Source of the DNA: Roseofilum capinflatum BLCC-M114
GTDB taxonomy: Bacteria > Cyanobacteriota > Cyanobacteriia > Cyanobacteriales > Desertifilaceae
DNA length: 64,000 bases
NCBI RefSeq assembly: GCF_030068505.1
Contig: NZ_JAQOSO010000112.1
Location: 1 to 64,000, forward strand
Direction: 5' to 3'
Positions 54,485 through 63,806 of the stretch are shown one piece after another (the stretch's first letter is position 1; the number at the start of each line of letters is the position of its first letter). The notes under the pieces were generated by a model, which had not been told where the DNA came from, did no database searches, and worked only from the letters and a program-made list of their open reading frames with translations. Made by a program: the position numbers and the translations under genes.

Positions 54485-55843
54485 GTGTATAGGTTCACGG
54501 ACTTGTCTGGACTGATTGACTATTCTTCTCGCAAAGGTTCATGGAATGGCTCTAGGGTAATCCAAGCCAATCAGGTGTTATTCTGGTGCTATGTAATTAT
54601 TATCACTGCCTTAATCTCCGCTACATTGGGGGCGATCGCCGCTTTGTTAGTCCCCAAACAACTGATTACCATGGTGCAGGAAGAACCGCAGGAACAAGGG
54701 CCTCTGGTTAATTTGGGGTATCCTTTTCAATATCGTCTCACGCGATCGATGAATCTGTTAATCATGGGAGTCGATCGCGGATCGAGTCCGGGTTTTAGCG
54801 GTCGTAGTGATACCCTGCTCCTGTTGCGAATTGACCCCAAAACCCAAACCCTTAACCTGCTCTCCATTCCCAGGGATACCCAAGTTCAAGTCCCCCAATT
54901 CGGAACACGCAAAATTAATGAAGTCAACTTTTTAGGGGGCCCAGAAGTCACCATTAACGCCATTGAAAACCTGCTCAGGGGAATTGAGATCGATCGCTAT
55001 ATTCGCATTCAAAGAGGAGCTTTAACCGAATTAGTCGATCGCCTCGGAGGACTAGAGGTTTATGTCCCCAAACCCATGTCCTACATCGATTATACCCAAG
55101 GCTTAACCATTGAATTGCTTCCCGGATGGCAAACCCTAAACGGTCAACAAGCGGAAGATTTTGTTCACTTTCGGGGGGATGCTCTCGGTGATATTGGAAG
55201 GGTGCAGCGTCAACAATTACTCCTGAAAGCCATCGAGCAACGACTCAAAAATCCTGTGGTCATTCCCCGACTTCCGCAAGTGCTGAGAATTATGGAACCC
55301 TATATCGATACCAACCTGAGTCCAGAAGAGAGGATTGCCCTCATGCAGTTTACCCTGAAAATGGACAAAGATGCCCTAAAAATGGTCATGCTTCCCGGTT
55401 CTTCCCAATTCTCCCCCTTCGAGAATACCAGTTATTGGATTATGGACGACGATGGCCGCGATCGCATCCTCCGAGAATATTTTAATCAGTTTTGGATGGG
55501 AAACGTTTGGGATACCCCCGATTATAGCGTCTCCACCGGTCGAGATCCCAAAACCCTCAAAATTGCCATTCAAAACGCCACCACCCAACCCCAATTAGCC
55601 AATCAAGTCGCCGATTATTTAGAATCCAAAGGCTATTATGACCTCTACTTTATCCCCGATTGGCCCCATCCCCTCAGAACCACTCAAGTCGTTGTCCAAA
55701 AAGGGGATATAAAAGGCGGAAAAATTCTCTTAGAAGAGTTAGGTTTAGGGAGTTTAGAAGCTGCATCTACGGGAGATCTTAGATCCGATTTAACCTTAAG
55801 AATTGGAGAAGATTGGTTATCCCAGTTTCCCCCAAATCCTTAG
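54485..55843 (+). CDS. LytR-CpsA-Psr (LCP) family protein
   Basis: This 452-residue protein has an N-terminal membrane helix (about 33-58) and an LCP domain: NLLIMGVDRG, SDTLLLLRIDP, LSIPRDTQV and the long EVNFLGGP/ALTELVDRLGGLEV stretch with catalytic arginine positions. LCP enzymes transfer undecaprenyl-linked glycans to peptidoglycan at the outer face of the membrane. The C-terminal LytR_C-type domain (KIAIQNATTQPQLANQVADY) follows. Translation starts at a GTG at 54485. Confidence 0.92.
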   Translation: MYRFTDLSGLIDYSSRKGSWNGSRVIQANQVLFWCYVIIITALISATLGAIAALLVPKQLITMVQEEPQEQGPLVNLGYPFQYRLTRSMNLLIMGVDRGSSPGFSGRSDTLLLLRIDPKTQTLNLLSIPRDTQVQVPQFGTRKINEVNFLGGPEVTINAIENLLRGIEIDRYIRIQRGALTELVDRLGGLEVYVPKPMSYIDYTQGLTIELLPGWQTLNGQQAEDFVHFRGDALGDIGRVQRQQLLLKAIEQRLKNPVVIPRLPQVLRIMEPYIDTNLSPEERIALMQFTLKMDKDALKMVMLPGSSQFSPFENTSYWIMDDDGRDRILREYFNQFWMGNVWDTPDYSVSTGRDPKTLKIAIQNATTQPQLANQVADYLESKGYYDLYFIPDWPHPLRTTQVVVQKGDIKGGKILLEELGLGSLEAASTGDLRSDLTLRIGEDWLSQFPPNP

Positions 55844-55910
55844 ATGATTCTGGGATACAGCTCATTTACAGCGCAAAGCGCTGTAACGGAGTACAGTCTT
55901 ATTCAGATAA

Positions 55911-56051
55911 GTCATTGCGAATGGAACGCAGTGGAATGAAGCAATCGCACAATCCCCAAATCTTAGCGTTTCCGCTTCGCGGACATGAAAAGCGAAGCTT
56001 GCGTGAAACGCGAAACGCGAAGCGCGAATGCTTCCCTGCGGTCGCAATGAC
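55911..56051. mobile_element. 141-bp MITE with GTCATTGCGA termini
   Basis: GTCATTGCGA at 55911-55920 and its exact complement TCGCAATGAC at 56042-56051 bound a 141-bp palindromic segment with many CGAAGCG repeats. The same ends are known from common small dispersed elements in cyanobacteria (recollection). No transposase is encoded. Confidence 0.75.
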
Positions 56052-56157
56052 AACTCAAATCTATGAATCAACAATGTACCTCATAGCAGCGCTTCGCGCT
56101 GTAATGCTTAAGGAATGCGAGCGTCTCGCTCGCTAGAAGGACAAGGAAAATTAGATA

Positions 56158-56252
56158 CTCGCACTCCTTTATGATCAACTAGCGAGCAAGATGCTCGCAC
56201 TCCTTTATGATCAACCTGCGAGCAAGATGCTCGCACTCCTTTATCTTTTGCC
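56158..56252. repeat. 36-bp tandem repeat with palindromic core
   Basis: CTCGCACTCCTTTATGATCAAC begins at 56158, 56194 and 56230, giving a 36-bp period and about 2.6 copies. Each copy includes the GCGAGCAAGATGCTCGC hairpin also seen in other gaps. Confidence 0.85.
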
Positions 56253-56265
56253 ATCTAAAACAACT

Positions 56266-57522
56266 CTATTCCCGATTCCCTGAGATCAACTGATGATAAG
56301 TTGCTGCCATTTTATCTGGTTTTTCCAAGGGAAAGAGTAAAATACTATCGATTTCTGGATTATTCACTAATTGAGGCAAATAGTCAAATTGTCGCTCGGT
56401 AATCGCAATTCCATCATTGGCCGTTACATACTTCAACTCATCTTGGAAGTTATCCATATTGTACACTTGGATAAATACCCGATCCACATCCCAATTTTCC
56501 CAATCTGCATCAAAATAGGTTTTCGCCCAATAGGGATTATGATGACAAATATCAAAGCTTACGTTAGGATTAGCCTCTTTCATTTGGGCGATCATATTTT
56601 GGACAAAATCAGTTAGTTTTTGTGTGCGATCGCTCTTGCCGGGGAGTTCGGCATGATAGCCTAGATAATCATCCCATTGCACGGCATCCACTTCTGGGTA
56701 TTTCTGCACAAACTCCACTAAAACCTCAGTTAACAGAGAAGCGACTTCAGGAACTGCCACATCTAGCACATAATGATCGATTCCCTGATGGGTTTTATCC
56801 ACTCCTGCCACAATCCAACGCCGATCTATGGCTAAATCAAAAATGGGGCTATCTTCATCAATTTTAATCCCTTTCTCGAAATAAGCATGGACTTCCATTC
56901 CTTGTTTATGGGCTTCATCAATCATCCAATCAATCCATTGATCTTGAAATTGGTTAGGACAACTTTCATATCCTAATTTTTGCTTCATGACTTCACTTTT
57001 GTACATGGTGCAACCATTGCCCCAAACCCCATGGATGATGGTATTAATGCCTTGGCTTTTATAGTAGCGCACGCGATCGCGAATAGTCCGTTCACTCGCG
57101 TTGGCAGTTGCCAGATATCGACTCAGGTAAATGCCGCGAATTGCAGGGGTTTGCTCGGATTTCTGAGTTGGGGAAGGGGAAGGAGATGCAGCCACCAATT
57201 CTGGAGTCGGAGAGGGACTAACCGATCGCTCTGGGGTGGGTTTATTTGCAGTTGGGGAGGGACTCAGAGAGGGTTTTGGGGAGGGAGTCGTGGGGGCAGG
57301 TGAAGGCAGTATAGAAGGGCTGATAGAGGGTTCTGGAGTAGATTCTGGGATAGGTATATTGAGGGCGACCAGGGCAGTTTTGATGTGGGGTAAAACTTGG
57401 TCGATAGGTAAACGGTGACGTTGCGTAAATAACCCATAGCCTAGTCCTAAACAGAGAATAATTACGGAAATAGGAATGCTAGAGCATCCGCATCCCTTGG
57501 GCTTTTCTGGGGATTTTGACAT
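56266..57522 (-). CDS. Putative glycoside hydrolase (GHL10-like) membrane-anchored protein
   Basis: The N-terminus holds a membrane helix (about 18-32), then a Ser/Pro/Thr-rich spacer of about 90 residues. From about residue 128 on a (beta/alpha)8-barrel domain resembles the family-10-like glycosyl hydrolases (GHL10), with RGIYLSRYLA, GINTIIHGVWGNG, AVQWDDYLGYH and FDICHHNPYW. Aspartates in VQWDDY could be catalytic, but activity has not been shown for this group to my knowledge. The domain is presumably extracytoplasmic. Confidence 0.85.
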   Translation of the reverse strand: MSKSPEKPKGCGCSSIPISVIILCLGLGYGLFTQRHRLPIDQVLPHIKTALVALNIPIPESTPEPSISPSILPSPAPTTPSPKPSLSPSPTANKPTPERSVSPSPTPELVAASPSPSPTQKSEQTPAIRGIYLSRYLATANASERTIRDRVRYYKSQGINTIIHGVWGNGCTMYKSEVMKQKLGYESCPNQFQDQWIDWMIDEAHKQGMEVHAYFEKGIKIDEDSPIFDLAIDRRWIVAGVDKTHQGIDHYVLDVAVPEVASLLTEVLVEFVQKYPEVDAVQWDDYLGYHAELPGKSDRTQKLTDFVQNMIAQMKEANPNVSFDICHHNPYWAKTYFDADWENWDVDRVFIQVYNMDNFQDELKYVTANDGIAITERQFDYLPQLVNNPEIDSILLFPLEKPDKMAATYHQLISGNRE

Positions 57523-57660
57523 GGGATTAAGGTGAGAGTCCTGATGGTTTCATTATAGACAATCAACTTAGGAATGGGCAAACTTAGAGTCTGAGGAAAA
57601 GGCGATCGCCTATCAACCATGGTAAACTTGCTCTAGAATGAGTTAAAATTGCGATCTTTC

Positions 57661-58110
57661 ATGGCTTATTGGTTGTTAAAATCAGAACCCACAGATTATA
57701 GTATTACGGATTTAGAGCGCGATCGCACCACCCTTTGGGATGGAGTACGCAACTATCAAGCCAGAAACTTCCTGCGAGAGATGAAAATCGGTGATTACGC
57801 CTTTATTTATCACTCCAACGCCAAACCTCCAGGAATTGTTGGACTAGCCCAAGTGATTCGGGAAAATGTGGTTGATCCGACCCAATTCGATCCCCAAGAT
57901 AAGCATTATGACCCCAAAGCTACACCAGAAAATCCCCGTTGGCAAACCGTAGAAATTGAATTTATTCAACACTTTCACCGCCTCATCTCCACTACAGACT
58001 TAAAACAGCAATTTTCTCCAGAAGAGCTGTTAGTGGTTAAACGAGGCAACCGCTTATCCGTGATGCCGATTTTAGATGGAGTAGCTGAAAAAATTCTAGC
58101 ATCAATTTAG
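57661..58110 (+). CDS. EVE domain protein
   Basis: This 149-residue protein is an EVE (PUA-like) domain with YWLLKSEPTDYSITDLER, LWDGVRNYQARNFLREM, and GDYAFIYHSNAKPPGIVG. Such domains bind modified nucleobases in DNA or RNA and occur as stand-alone proteins in many bacteria. The ATG at 57661 is preferred over an upstream GTG-like start. Its stop is only 3 bp from the stop of the convergent kinase gene. Confidence 0.93.
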   Translation: MAYWLLKSEPTDYSITDLERDRTTLWDGVRNYQARNFLREMKIGDYAFIYHSNAKPPGIVGLAQVIRENVVDPTQFDPQDKHYDPKATPENPRWQTVEIEFIQHFHRLISTTDLKQQFSPEELLVVKRGNRLSVMPILDGVAEKILASI

Positions 58111-58113
58111 CGC

Positions 58114-61100
58114 TTATTTTTGATGCACAATCGGGATTTCTATCTTAAATGTTGTTTCTCCAGGCACAGAGAGACAAGAGAGAGAACCCCCATGTTTTTC
58201 CGTAATAATTTGATAGCTAATCGATAGCCCTAAACCCGTTCCTTTCCCCACCGGTTTAGTCGTATAAAACGGGTCAAAAAGCTTTCTTTGAGTTTCCTTA
58301 CTCATCCCCAGTCCATTATCTGTAATCTGAATCACCACATTTCGCCCCATGTCCCTAGTTTCAATCCAAATCTTATTCCTAGCGCTCTTCTCTGATGGCA
58401 GATGGCGTTCTTTCTCTTCTAAAGCATCGAGCGCATTGCCTAAAATATTCATAAACACCTGATTGAGTTGTCTGGCATAACATTCCACTAGAGGCAATTG
58501 ACCATAATCTTTAATCACCTCAATTTCTGACCGCCAACTCATTGCCCGTAGGCGAGGGTTTAAGATACTGAGGGTACTCTCAATTCCTTCATGCAAATCT
58601 ACCGCTTTCAGTTCTGACTCATCCAAACGAGAAAAGGTGCGTAAAGATTGGACAATTTCCCGAATTCGATGGGTTCCCACTTTCATTGAATGGAAAATTT
58701 TCTGGCAATCTTCCTGAATAAACTCTAAATCAATTACTTCAATTTCTGCTTGAATGTCTGGATGGGGCTGAGGATAATACTGTTGATACAGCTTCACCAA
58801 ATTCATTAAATCTTGGCTATAGGTTTGGGCATGGGAAATATTGCCATGAATAAAATTAACCGGATTGTTAATTTCGTGGGCAACTCCCGCTACCATTTGC
58901 CCTAAACCTGACATTTTTTCACTTTGAATTAACTGAGTTTGCGTCCATTTGAGTTGCTCTAAAAGCCGTTCGAGTTCTTGGGCACGGCTTTGACTTTGCC
59001 AGAGTAAATCAGCTTGTTGAAGGGCGATCGCCACTTGAGCGACTACAGCTTCGAGAAAATCCACCTCATGAGTGCGCCAAGGCCGCACCCGTTGAGTCTG
59101 GATACAGGCAATAATCCCAAACTGTTCTAATTCGGTGGCGATCGGCAGAACCAGCATAGACTGATTGCCTAGAGCCATTAATATCTCTTGGGTTTCTTGG
59201 TCTTCAACCGTAGAAATATCATCGAGTTGGACAATTTTCCGAGATAACAATAGCTCCGATAGGGGGCCAAAATTATCCACCGGATGTTTACCCACAAAAC
59301 TGGGTAGACCTTCAATGGTGACTTCAGAAACGATATCCCAATAGGCTCGATCGGCTTCTTCCACATACCAGGCAAAATGAGTGCGATCGACTTCTAAAAA
59401 CTGTTGAATTTCGTGTACCGTAGTTTGGAGAATCTGGTCGAGATCCAGGGACGTGCGGATTTGATTGGCAATTTGATTGAGTAATTCAGCTCGTTGGGCC
59501 TGTTTTTCAATCCGTTGAGCAGATTTGGTCAGGGCAATCTCCGCCATCTTACGATGGGTATCATTAAGTACCGATCCCAATAATCCGATCGCCTCCCCCT
59601 GCTCATTGCGCCAAGTTTCCCCAATTGAGCGCAACCATTGGATTTTACCCTCTGCACTGACAATACGGTGTTCAATACTAAATTCTTCCTCTTTCTCTAA
59701 AGTTTCTTCAATTACAGACAACACTGAGTCTCGATCCTCTGGGTGAATCAAGCCAACATAGTCTTCAAACCGGCCCTGAAACGAGCCTGGAGGTAACCCT
59801 AAAATCCCTTCGACTCCATCCGACCACATCACATCATTAGTGTAACGATTCCAACTCCAACAGCCCATTTTGCCCGCCTCTAGGGTCATTTGTAAGAGGG
59901 CTTCTTTCTGGCGCAAGGCGTTTTCAGCTCGTATTCTTTCTATTTCTGCTCCTGCTCGTGCGGCAAAAATCTCTAAAATGGAAGCCTGCCAGTCTAGATC
60001 GGTTTCCATGGGTTTAGTATCCAAAACGGCAATAAACCCTAGTAATTCTTCTTGGGGATTTAAGATGGGTATCCCCACATAACTTTCTGCTTCAATCTCT
60101 ATCAAGTAGCGATCGCCAGGAAATCGGGACTGGAGATCCTGGGTATAACGACACATGGTTTTATTTTGCACCACATTAATACAGGGAGTCCCTTGAAGCT
60201 CATATGCAAAGGTTTCTCCAAAATCTGATTGCTCCCAAGCCGCTAGGACATTGCCTGAGAGTTGATTCTCTTCATCGGTTACTTCAACAATAAAAGCATA
60301 AGCCACCTGTAGAGATAGGGCAATAAATTTAACACAAGATTGAAAAAAACCTTCTCCCGTTTGGGAAGCTGTTCCTTCCACAATCGATTGCAGAGCGCGT
60401 TCTTGACGCTTGCGATCGCTCACATCTCGCAGGATAGCTAAAGCATGGGTTTTGTCTTGGTAAGGATAGGGAATCCCTTTAACTTCGACTTCAATCAGAT
60501 GACCGTGGCGATCGACATTCATTCCCAGACAAGTAAAAGAGCGCCCAGCTTTAATTTCCGAGAGGAAATTGGCAAATAAAGGCAAAGCCTGGGGGTGAAT
60601 AAAGTCAGCCATGGATAATTGCATAAATTCTTCATACTCATAATCATGCATCTGGTGAAATGCCCGATTAATTTGCACGAGCTTTCCAGCCTCTAGATCG
60701 ACAATGGCTAATCCATCAGTGACCGTTTCAAAAATTTGCCGGTATTGGGCTTCCTGTTGACGTAAACGCTCTTCAGTTTGCTTGCGATCGCCAATGTCAA
60801 TAATCATCCCATCCCAGACGACTGCCCCATCTGGCTGTTTTTCCGGTCGCGAAATCACCTGTACCCACTTCACCTCCCCCTGGGGAGTAATAATCCGATG
60901 TTCATGCTGAAATCCTTTTAGGGATTGTCTCGATTTCTCGATCGCTTGTTTTAGCAACGGTAAATCTGTAGGATGAACCCAATCAAACGATTGGATAAAG
61001 TTTTCCGGATCGAGTCCATACAAATCTCGACACCCTTCAGAAACATAGGGAAAGGAGGGAGTCCCATCCCTTTCCATCCGAAATTGGAAAATCAATCCAG

Positions 61101-61746
61101 GCAGATTATCGGCTAACCGTTGTAATCGAGCTTCCGTCGCTTGTAACTTTTGAGTTCGATCCGTAACTTCTTGTTCCAGATCTTGATTCAGTTTTTGCAG
61201 ATTTTGCTCGGCAATCACTCGATCGGTAATATCAATAAATGTTCCTAAAATACCCACCACTTCCCCAGAACGATCGTGCAACGGAACTTTATTAGTTTCC
61301 ACCCAATGATGGTTTCCATCTTGTTGTTGAATCGATTCCACAAACTTTAATTCTGGGGTATCGGATTCCATAACCCGGCGATCGTCGGCTCGATATTTTT
61401 CCGTTTCTTCTCGTTGCCAAGGTAAATCATAATCCGTTTTACCAATAATTTCTGAAGGAGAAGTTAAACCAGCAAAGTTGGCAAAATATTGATTACAGCC
61501 CAGAAATACAGAATCCCGATCTTTCCAGAAGATGGGTTCGGGAATATGGTTAATCGCTAAATGTAAAAACTTTTCGGACTCAGATTGATATCTGTGTAGA
61601 CGCTCTAAATCGGCTTTAACCGTTTGTAGTTCCTCAACGGTGTCTTGCCAACATTGAGTCACTTGAGCTAGAGCAGCTTGTAGGTCTTGGTTTTGAGACT
61701 CAAGGGCAGCTATTCGTTCTTGCTCCTGATTAAATTCTGAGGACAT
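58114..61746 (-). CDS. Large PAS/GAF multi-sensor histidine kinase
   Basis: This 1,210-residue kinase has an N-terminal coiled coil, then three PAS domains (about 70-190, 205-325, 330-450), a GAF domain (about 455-610), a fourth PAS domain (about 615-740), a second GAF domain (about 755-915), HisKA with His-957 (AGVAHEINNPVNF) and an ATPase domain (NILGNALDAL, DNGLGMS, GTGLGLSIS). No membrane helix is seen. The PAS-GAF mix suggests redox, light or cyclic nucleotide input. No receiver is attached. A paralogue begins at 63807. Confidence 0.93.
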   Translation of the reverse strand: MSSEFNQEQERIAALESQNQDLQAALAQVTQCWQDTVEELQTVKADLERLHRYQSESEKFLHLAINHIPEPIFWKDRDSVFLGCNQYFANFAGLTSPSEIIGKTDYDLPWQREETEKYRADDRRVMESDTPELKFVESIQQQDGNHHWVETNKVPLHDRSGEVVGILGTFIDITDRVIAEQNLQKLNQDLEQEVTDRTQKLQATEARLQRLADNLPGLIFQFRMERDGTPSFPYVSEGCRDLYGLDPENFIQSFDWVHPTDLPLLKQAIEKSRQSLKGFQHEHRIITPQGEVKWVQVISRPEKQPDGAVVWDGMIIDIGDRKQTEERLRQQEAQYRQIFETVTDGLAIVDLEAGKLVQINRAFHQMHDYEYEEFMQLSMADFIHPQALPLFANFLSEIKAGRSFTCLGMNVDRHGHLIEVEVKGIPYPYQDKTHALAILRDVSDRKRQERALQSIVEGTASQTGEGFFQSCVKFIALSLQVAYAFIVEVTDEENQLSGNVLAAWEQSDFGETFAYELQGTPCINVVQNKTMCRYTQDLQSRFPGDRYLIEIEAESYVGIPILNPQEELLGFIAVLDTKPMETDLDWQASILEIFAARAGAEIERIRAENALRQKEALLQMTLEAGKMGCWSWNRYTNDVMWSDGVEGILGLPPGSFQGRFEDYVGLIHPEDRDSVLSVIEETLEKEEEFSIEHRIVSAEGKIQWLRSIGETWRNEQGEAIGLLGSVLNDTHRKMAEIALTKSAQRIEKQAQRAELLNQIANQIRTSLDLDQILQTTVHEIQQFLEVDRTHFAWYVEEADRAYWDIVSEVTIEGLPSFVGKHPVDNFGPLSELLLSRKIVQLDDISTVEDQETQEILMALGNQSMLVLPIATELEQFGIIACIQTQRVRPWRTHEVDFLEAVVAQVAIALQQADLLWQSQSRAQELERLLEQLKWTQTQLIQSEKMSGLGQMVAGVAHEINNPVNFIHGNISHAQTYSQDLMNLVKLYQQYYPQPHPDIQAEIEVIDLEFIQEDCQKIFHSMKVGTHRIREIVQSLRTFSRLDESELKAVDLHEGIESTLSILNPRLRAMSWRSEIEVIKDYGQLPLVECYARQLNQVFMNILGNALDALEEKERHLPSEKSARNKIWIETRDMGRNVVIQITDNGLGMSKETQRKLFDPFYTTKPVGKGTGLGLSISYQIITEKHGGSLSCLSVPGETTFKIEIPIVHQK

Positions 61747-61922
61747 AATAGATCAAAGCCAGTGCAGTTAACCCTCAATCAATCCATGAGTGCTTTAATT
61801 TGAGTTTGGCCCTTAGAGACTCAGCCAAATTGGGGGTAACAATCATGAATTAACGCTTAAATTATACTCGTAAAATCGAGTAAGAGCCAAATATGGGATA
61901 AATGTCCTGCCCTCTCCTCGGT

Positions 61923-62465
61923 TCAAATCAACCCCAGCTCTTGGGATAACTTGTGTAAGAGATCCTCTGCCGAGTTATCGACCAGTTCCGCATCTAAAAT
62001 ATCAAACCCTTCATCTTCCGGTTCAGTAGTCTTTGGAGCATCAGAGGGCGCTGTCCCCTGGGTTTGAACCGTTTCCAGGGTTTGGGATAACTGCTGGCAA
62101 AACTGACGCTCTCGATGTTGAGCGTTCAAGAGAGCTTGTTTTTGCTGGTTATTGATGGCGATCAGGCGATCGCAGCGCTCGGTTAATTCCGTAATTTGCG
62201 ATCGCAATTGCTCCATCTCCTGACCATAATCTGGGGAACGCCTCAGTTGGGTCAACTCCTGCTCTAACTCAAATAATCGCTCCTCCACCCCCAATAACCG
62301 CTCCTCCACCACCTCCCCATCCTGCTGCTCAAAATACTCCCCCAAAATCTCATTAACCGCCCGACTATACTGGATTTTGCCCTGACTTTGGCGATACTCA
62401 TCCAATAACTCCTCATTCTCGGTGGTCAAATAAACCGTAATCTTCTTCTTTCGCGACTTCATCAT
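61923..62465 (-). CDS. Coiled-coil protein with ribbon-helix-helix-like N-terminus
   Basis: The 180-residue product starts [23 protein letters not shown], a short basic strand and helix that resembles a ribbon-helix-helix DNA-binding segment, then [16 protein letters not shown] long coiled coil (about 65-140, rich in [17 protein letters not shown] heptads) and an acidic tail follow. An ORF start further out (62555) overlaps ndhH, so 62465 is preferred. It is divergent from ndhH across 46 bp and could regulate it, which is only inference. Confidence 0.7.
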   Translation of the reverse strand: MMKSRKKKITVYLTTENEELLDEYRQSQGKIQYSRAVNEILGEYFEQQDGEVVEERLLGVEERLFELEQELTQLRRSPDYGQEMEQLRSQITELTERCDRLIAINNQQKQALLNAQHRERQFCQQLSQTLETVQTQGTAPSDAPKTTEPEDEGFDILDAELVDNSAEDLLHKLSQELGLI

Positions 62466-62511
62466 AGAATTAAAAAGACGTAACCAAACCATACCTCTAA
62501 CACCAAGGCCT
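62466..62511. promoter_or_regulatory. Short divergent spacer before ndhH
   Basis: Only 46 bp separate the coiled-coil gene start from ndhH, so promoters must overlap the coding regions or be very compact. No operator is recognised. Confidence 0.35.
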
Positions 62512-63696
62512 ATGACTAGGATTGAGACCAAAACCGACCCAATGGTTATCAACATGGGGCCGCATCATCCCTCCATGCACGGAGTTTTGCGGTTAATCGT
62601 CACCCTCGACGGAGAAGACGTAATTGACTGCGAACCAGTCATCGGTTATCTCCATCGGGGTATGGAAAAGATCGCCGAAAACCGCACCAACATCATGTTT
62701 GTCCCCTATGTTAGCCGTTGGGACTATGCAGCAGGGATGTTTAATGAAGCCATCACCGTTAACGCTCCCGAACAACTAGCCGGGATCGAAGTCCCCAAGC
62801 GTGCGAGCTATATTCGGGTGATTATGCTCGAACTCAACCGCATTGCCAACCACCTCCTGTGGCTCGGCCCCTTCCTCGCTGATGTGGGCGCTCAAACGCC
62901 CTTCTTCTACATCTTTCGCGAACGAGAACTCATTTATGACCTCTGGGAAGCCGCCACCGGACAACGGCTGATTAACAACAACTATTTTCGCATGGGTGGC
63001 GTAGCCGCCGACCTCCCCTATGGTTGGGTTGATAAATGCATCGACTTTTGCGACTACTTCGATCCCAAAGTGGATGAATATGAAAAGCTGATTACCAATA
63101 ACCCCATTTTCCGCCGTCGGATTGAAGGGATTGGCACAATTTCCCGCGAAGAAGCCATTAACTGGGGACTCTCTGGCCCCATGTTACGGGGTTCGGGTGT
63201 AAAGTGGGATTTACGCAAAGTAGACCACTATGAATGCTACGATGACTTCGATTGGGAAGTCCAATGGGAAACGGCTGGCGACTGCTTTGCTCGGTATCTG
63301 GTGCGGATTCGGGAAATGCGAGAATCGGTTAAGATTATTCGCCAAGCCTTGAAAGGATTACCCGGCGGCCCCTACGAGAACCTAGAAGCCAAACGGATGG
63401 CCGGGGGGCCAAAATCTGAATGGAATGGCTTTGATTATCAATTTTTGGGTAAAAAATTAGCACCAACGTTCAAAATTCCCTCTGGAGAACATTATGTTCG
63501 CCTAGAGTCTGGAAAAGGAGAACTGGGTGTATTTATTCAGGGATGTGATGATATTTTCCCTTGGCGCTTTAAGATTCGGGCTGCTGATTTTAATAATCTG
63601 CAAATTCTGCCCCATTTGTTGCGCGGTATGAAAGTTGCCGATATTATGGCGATTCTCGGTAGCATCGATATCATTATGGGATCGGTCGATCGCTAA
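62512..63696 (+). CDS. NAD(P)H-quinone oxidoreductase subunit H (NDH-1)
   Basis: NdhH is the 49-kDa-type subunit at the quinone site of cyanobacterial NDH-1, which serves respiration and cyclic electron flow. Family motifs are [16 protein letters not shown] at the N-terminus, [31 protein letters not shown], and [12 protein letters not shown] near the end. The 394-residue length is exactly typical. Related to the HoxH large subunit by ancestry, but lacking the four nickel-binding cysteines. It stands alone here, apart from other ndh genes. Confidence 0.97.
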   Translation: MTRIETKTDPMVINMGPHHPSMHGVLRLIVTLDGEDVIDCEPVIGYLHRGMEKIAENRTNIMFVPYVSRWDYAAGMFNEAITVNAPEQLAGIEVPKRASYIRVIMLELNRIANHLLWLGPFLADVGAQTPFFYIFRERELIYDLWEAATGQRLINNNYFRMGGVAADLPYGWVDKCIDFCDYFDPKVDEYEKLITNNPIFRRRIEGIGTISREEAINWGLSGPMLRGSGVKWDLRKVDHYECYDDFDWEVQWETAGDCFARYLVRIREMRESVKIIRQALKGLPGGPYENLEAKRMAGGPKSEWNGFDYQFLGKKLAPTFKIPSGEHYVRLESGKGELGVFIQGCDDIFPWRFKIRAADFNNLQILPHLLRGMKVADIMAILGSIDIIMGSVDR

Positions 63697-63746
63697 GTGA
63701 TATCCAGTCCGAAAAAATAACCCTAATTCAGGAGCAAAGTTGTTAG

Positions 63747-63771
63747 AAGTGCGGGCATCTTGCCCGCTTCT
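63747..63771. repeat. GCGGGCATCTTGCCCGC hairpin
   Basis: A 7-bp stem (GCGGGCA/TGCCCGC) lies after ndhH, related to copies at 29721, 52319, 56178 and 56214. Confidence 0.75.
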
Positions 63772-63806
63772 TACAGCAGTTTCTTCGGCTAGATCGCTGG
63801 CTGTAT

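Larger units (their letters stand above)
55844..56265. repeat. Repeat-filled intergenic region
   Basis: Within this 422-bp gap lie hairpins with CAGCGCAAAGCGCTG (about 55869) and CAGCGCTTCGCGCTG (about 56087), a MITE at 55911-56051 and a 36-bp tandem array at 56158-56252. A CGAAGCG/CGCTTCG inverted pair lies inside the MITE. No gene is visible. Confidence 0.75.

Noticed and set aside
56158-56252. A 36-bp direct repeat that could suggest a CRISPR array
   Set aside because: The copies abut without spacers and contain a hairpin found singly in other gaps. No cas gene is near.
62512-63696. ndhH as a hydrogenase large subunit
   Set aside because: The fold is related, but the nickel-binding CxxC motifs are missing and the sequence matches NdhH along its whole length.
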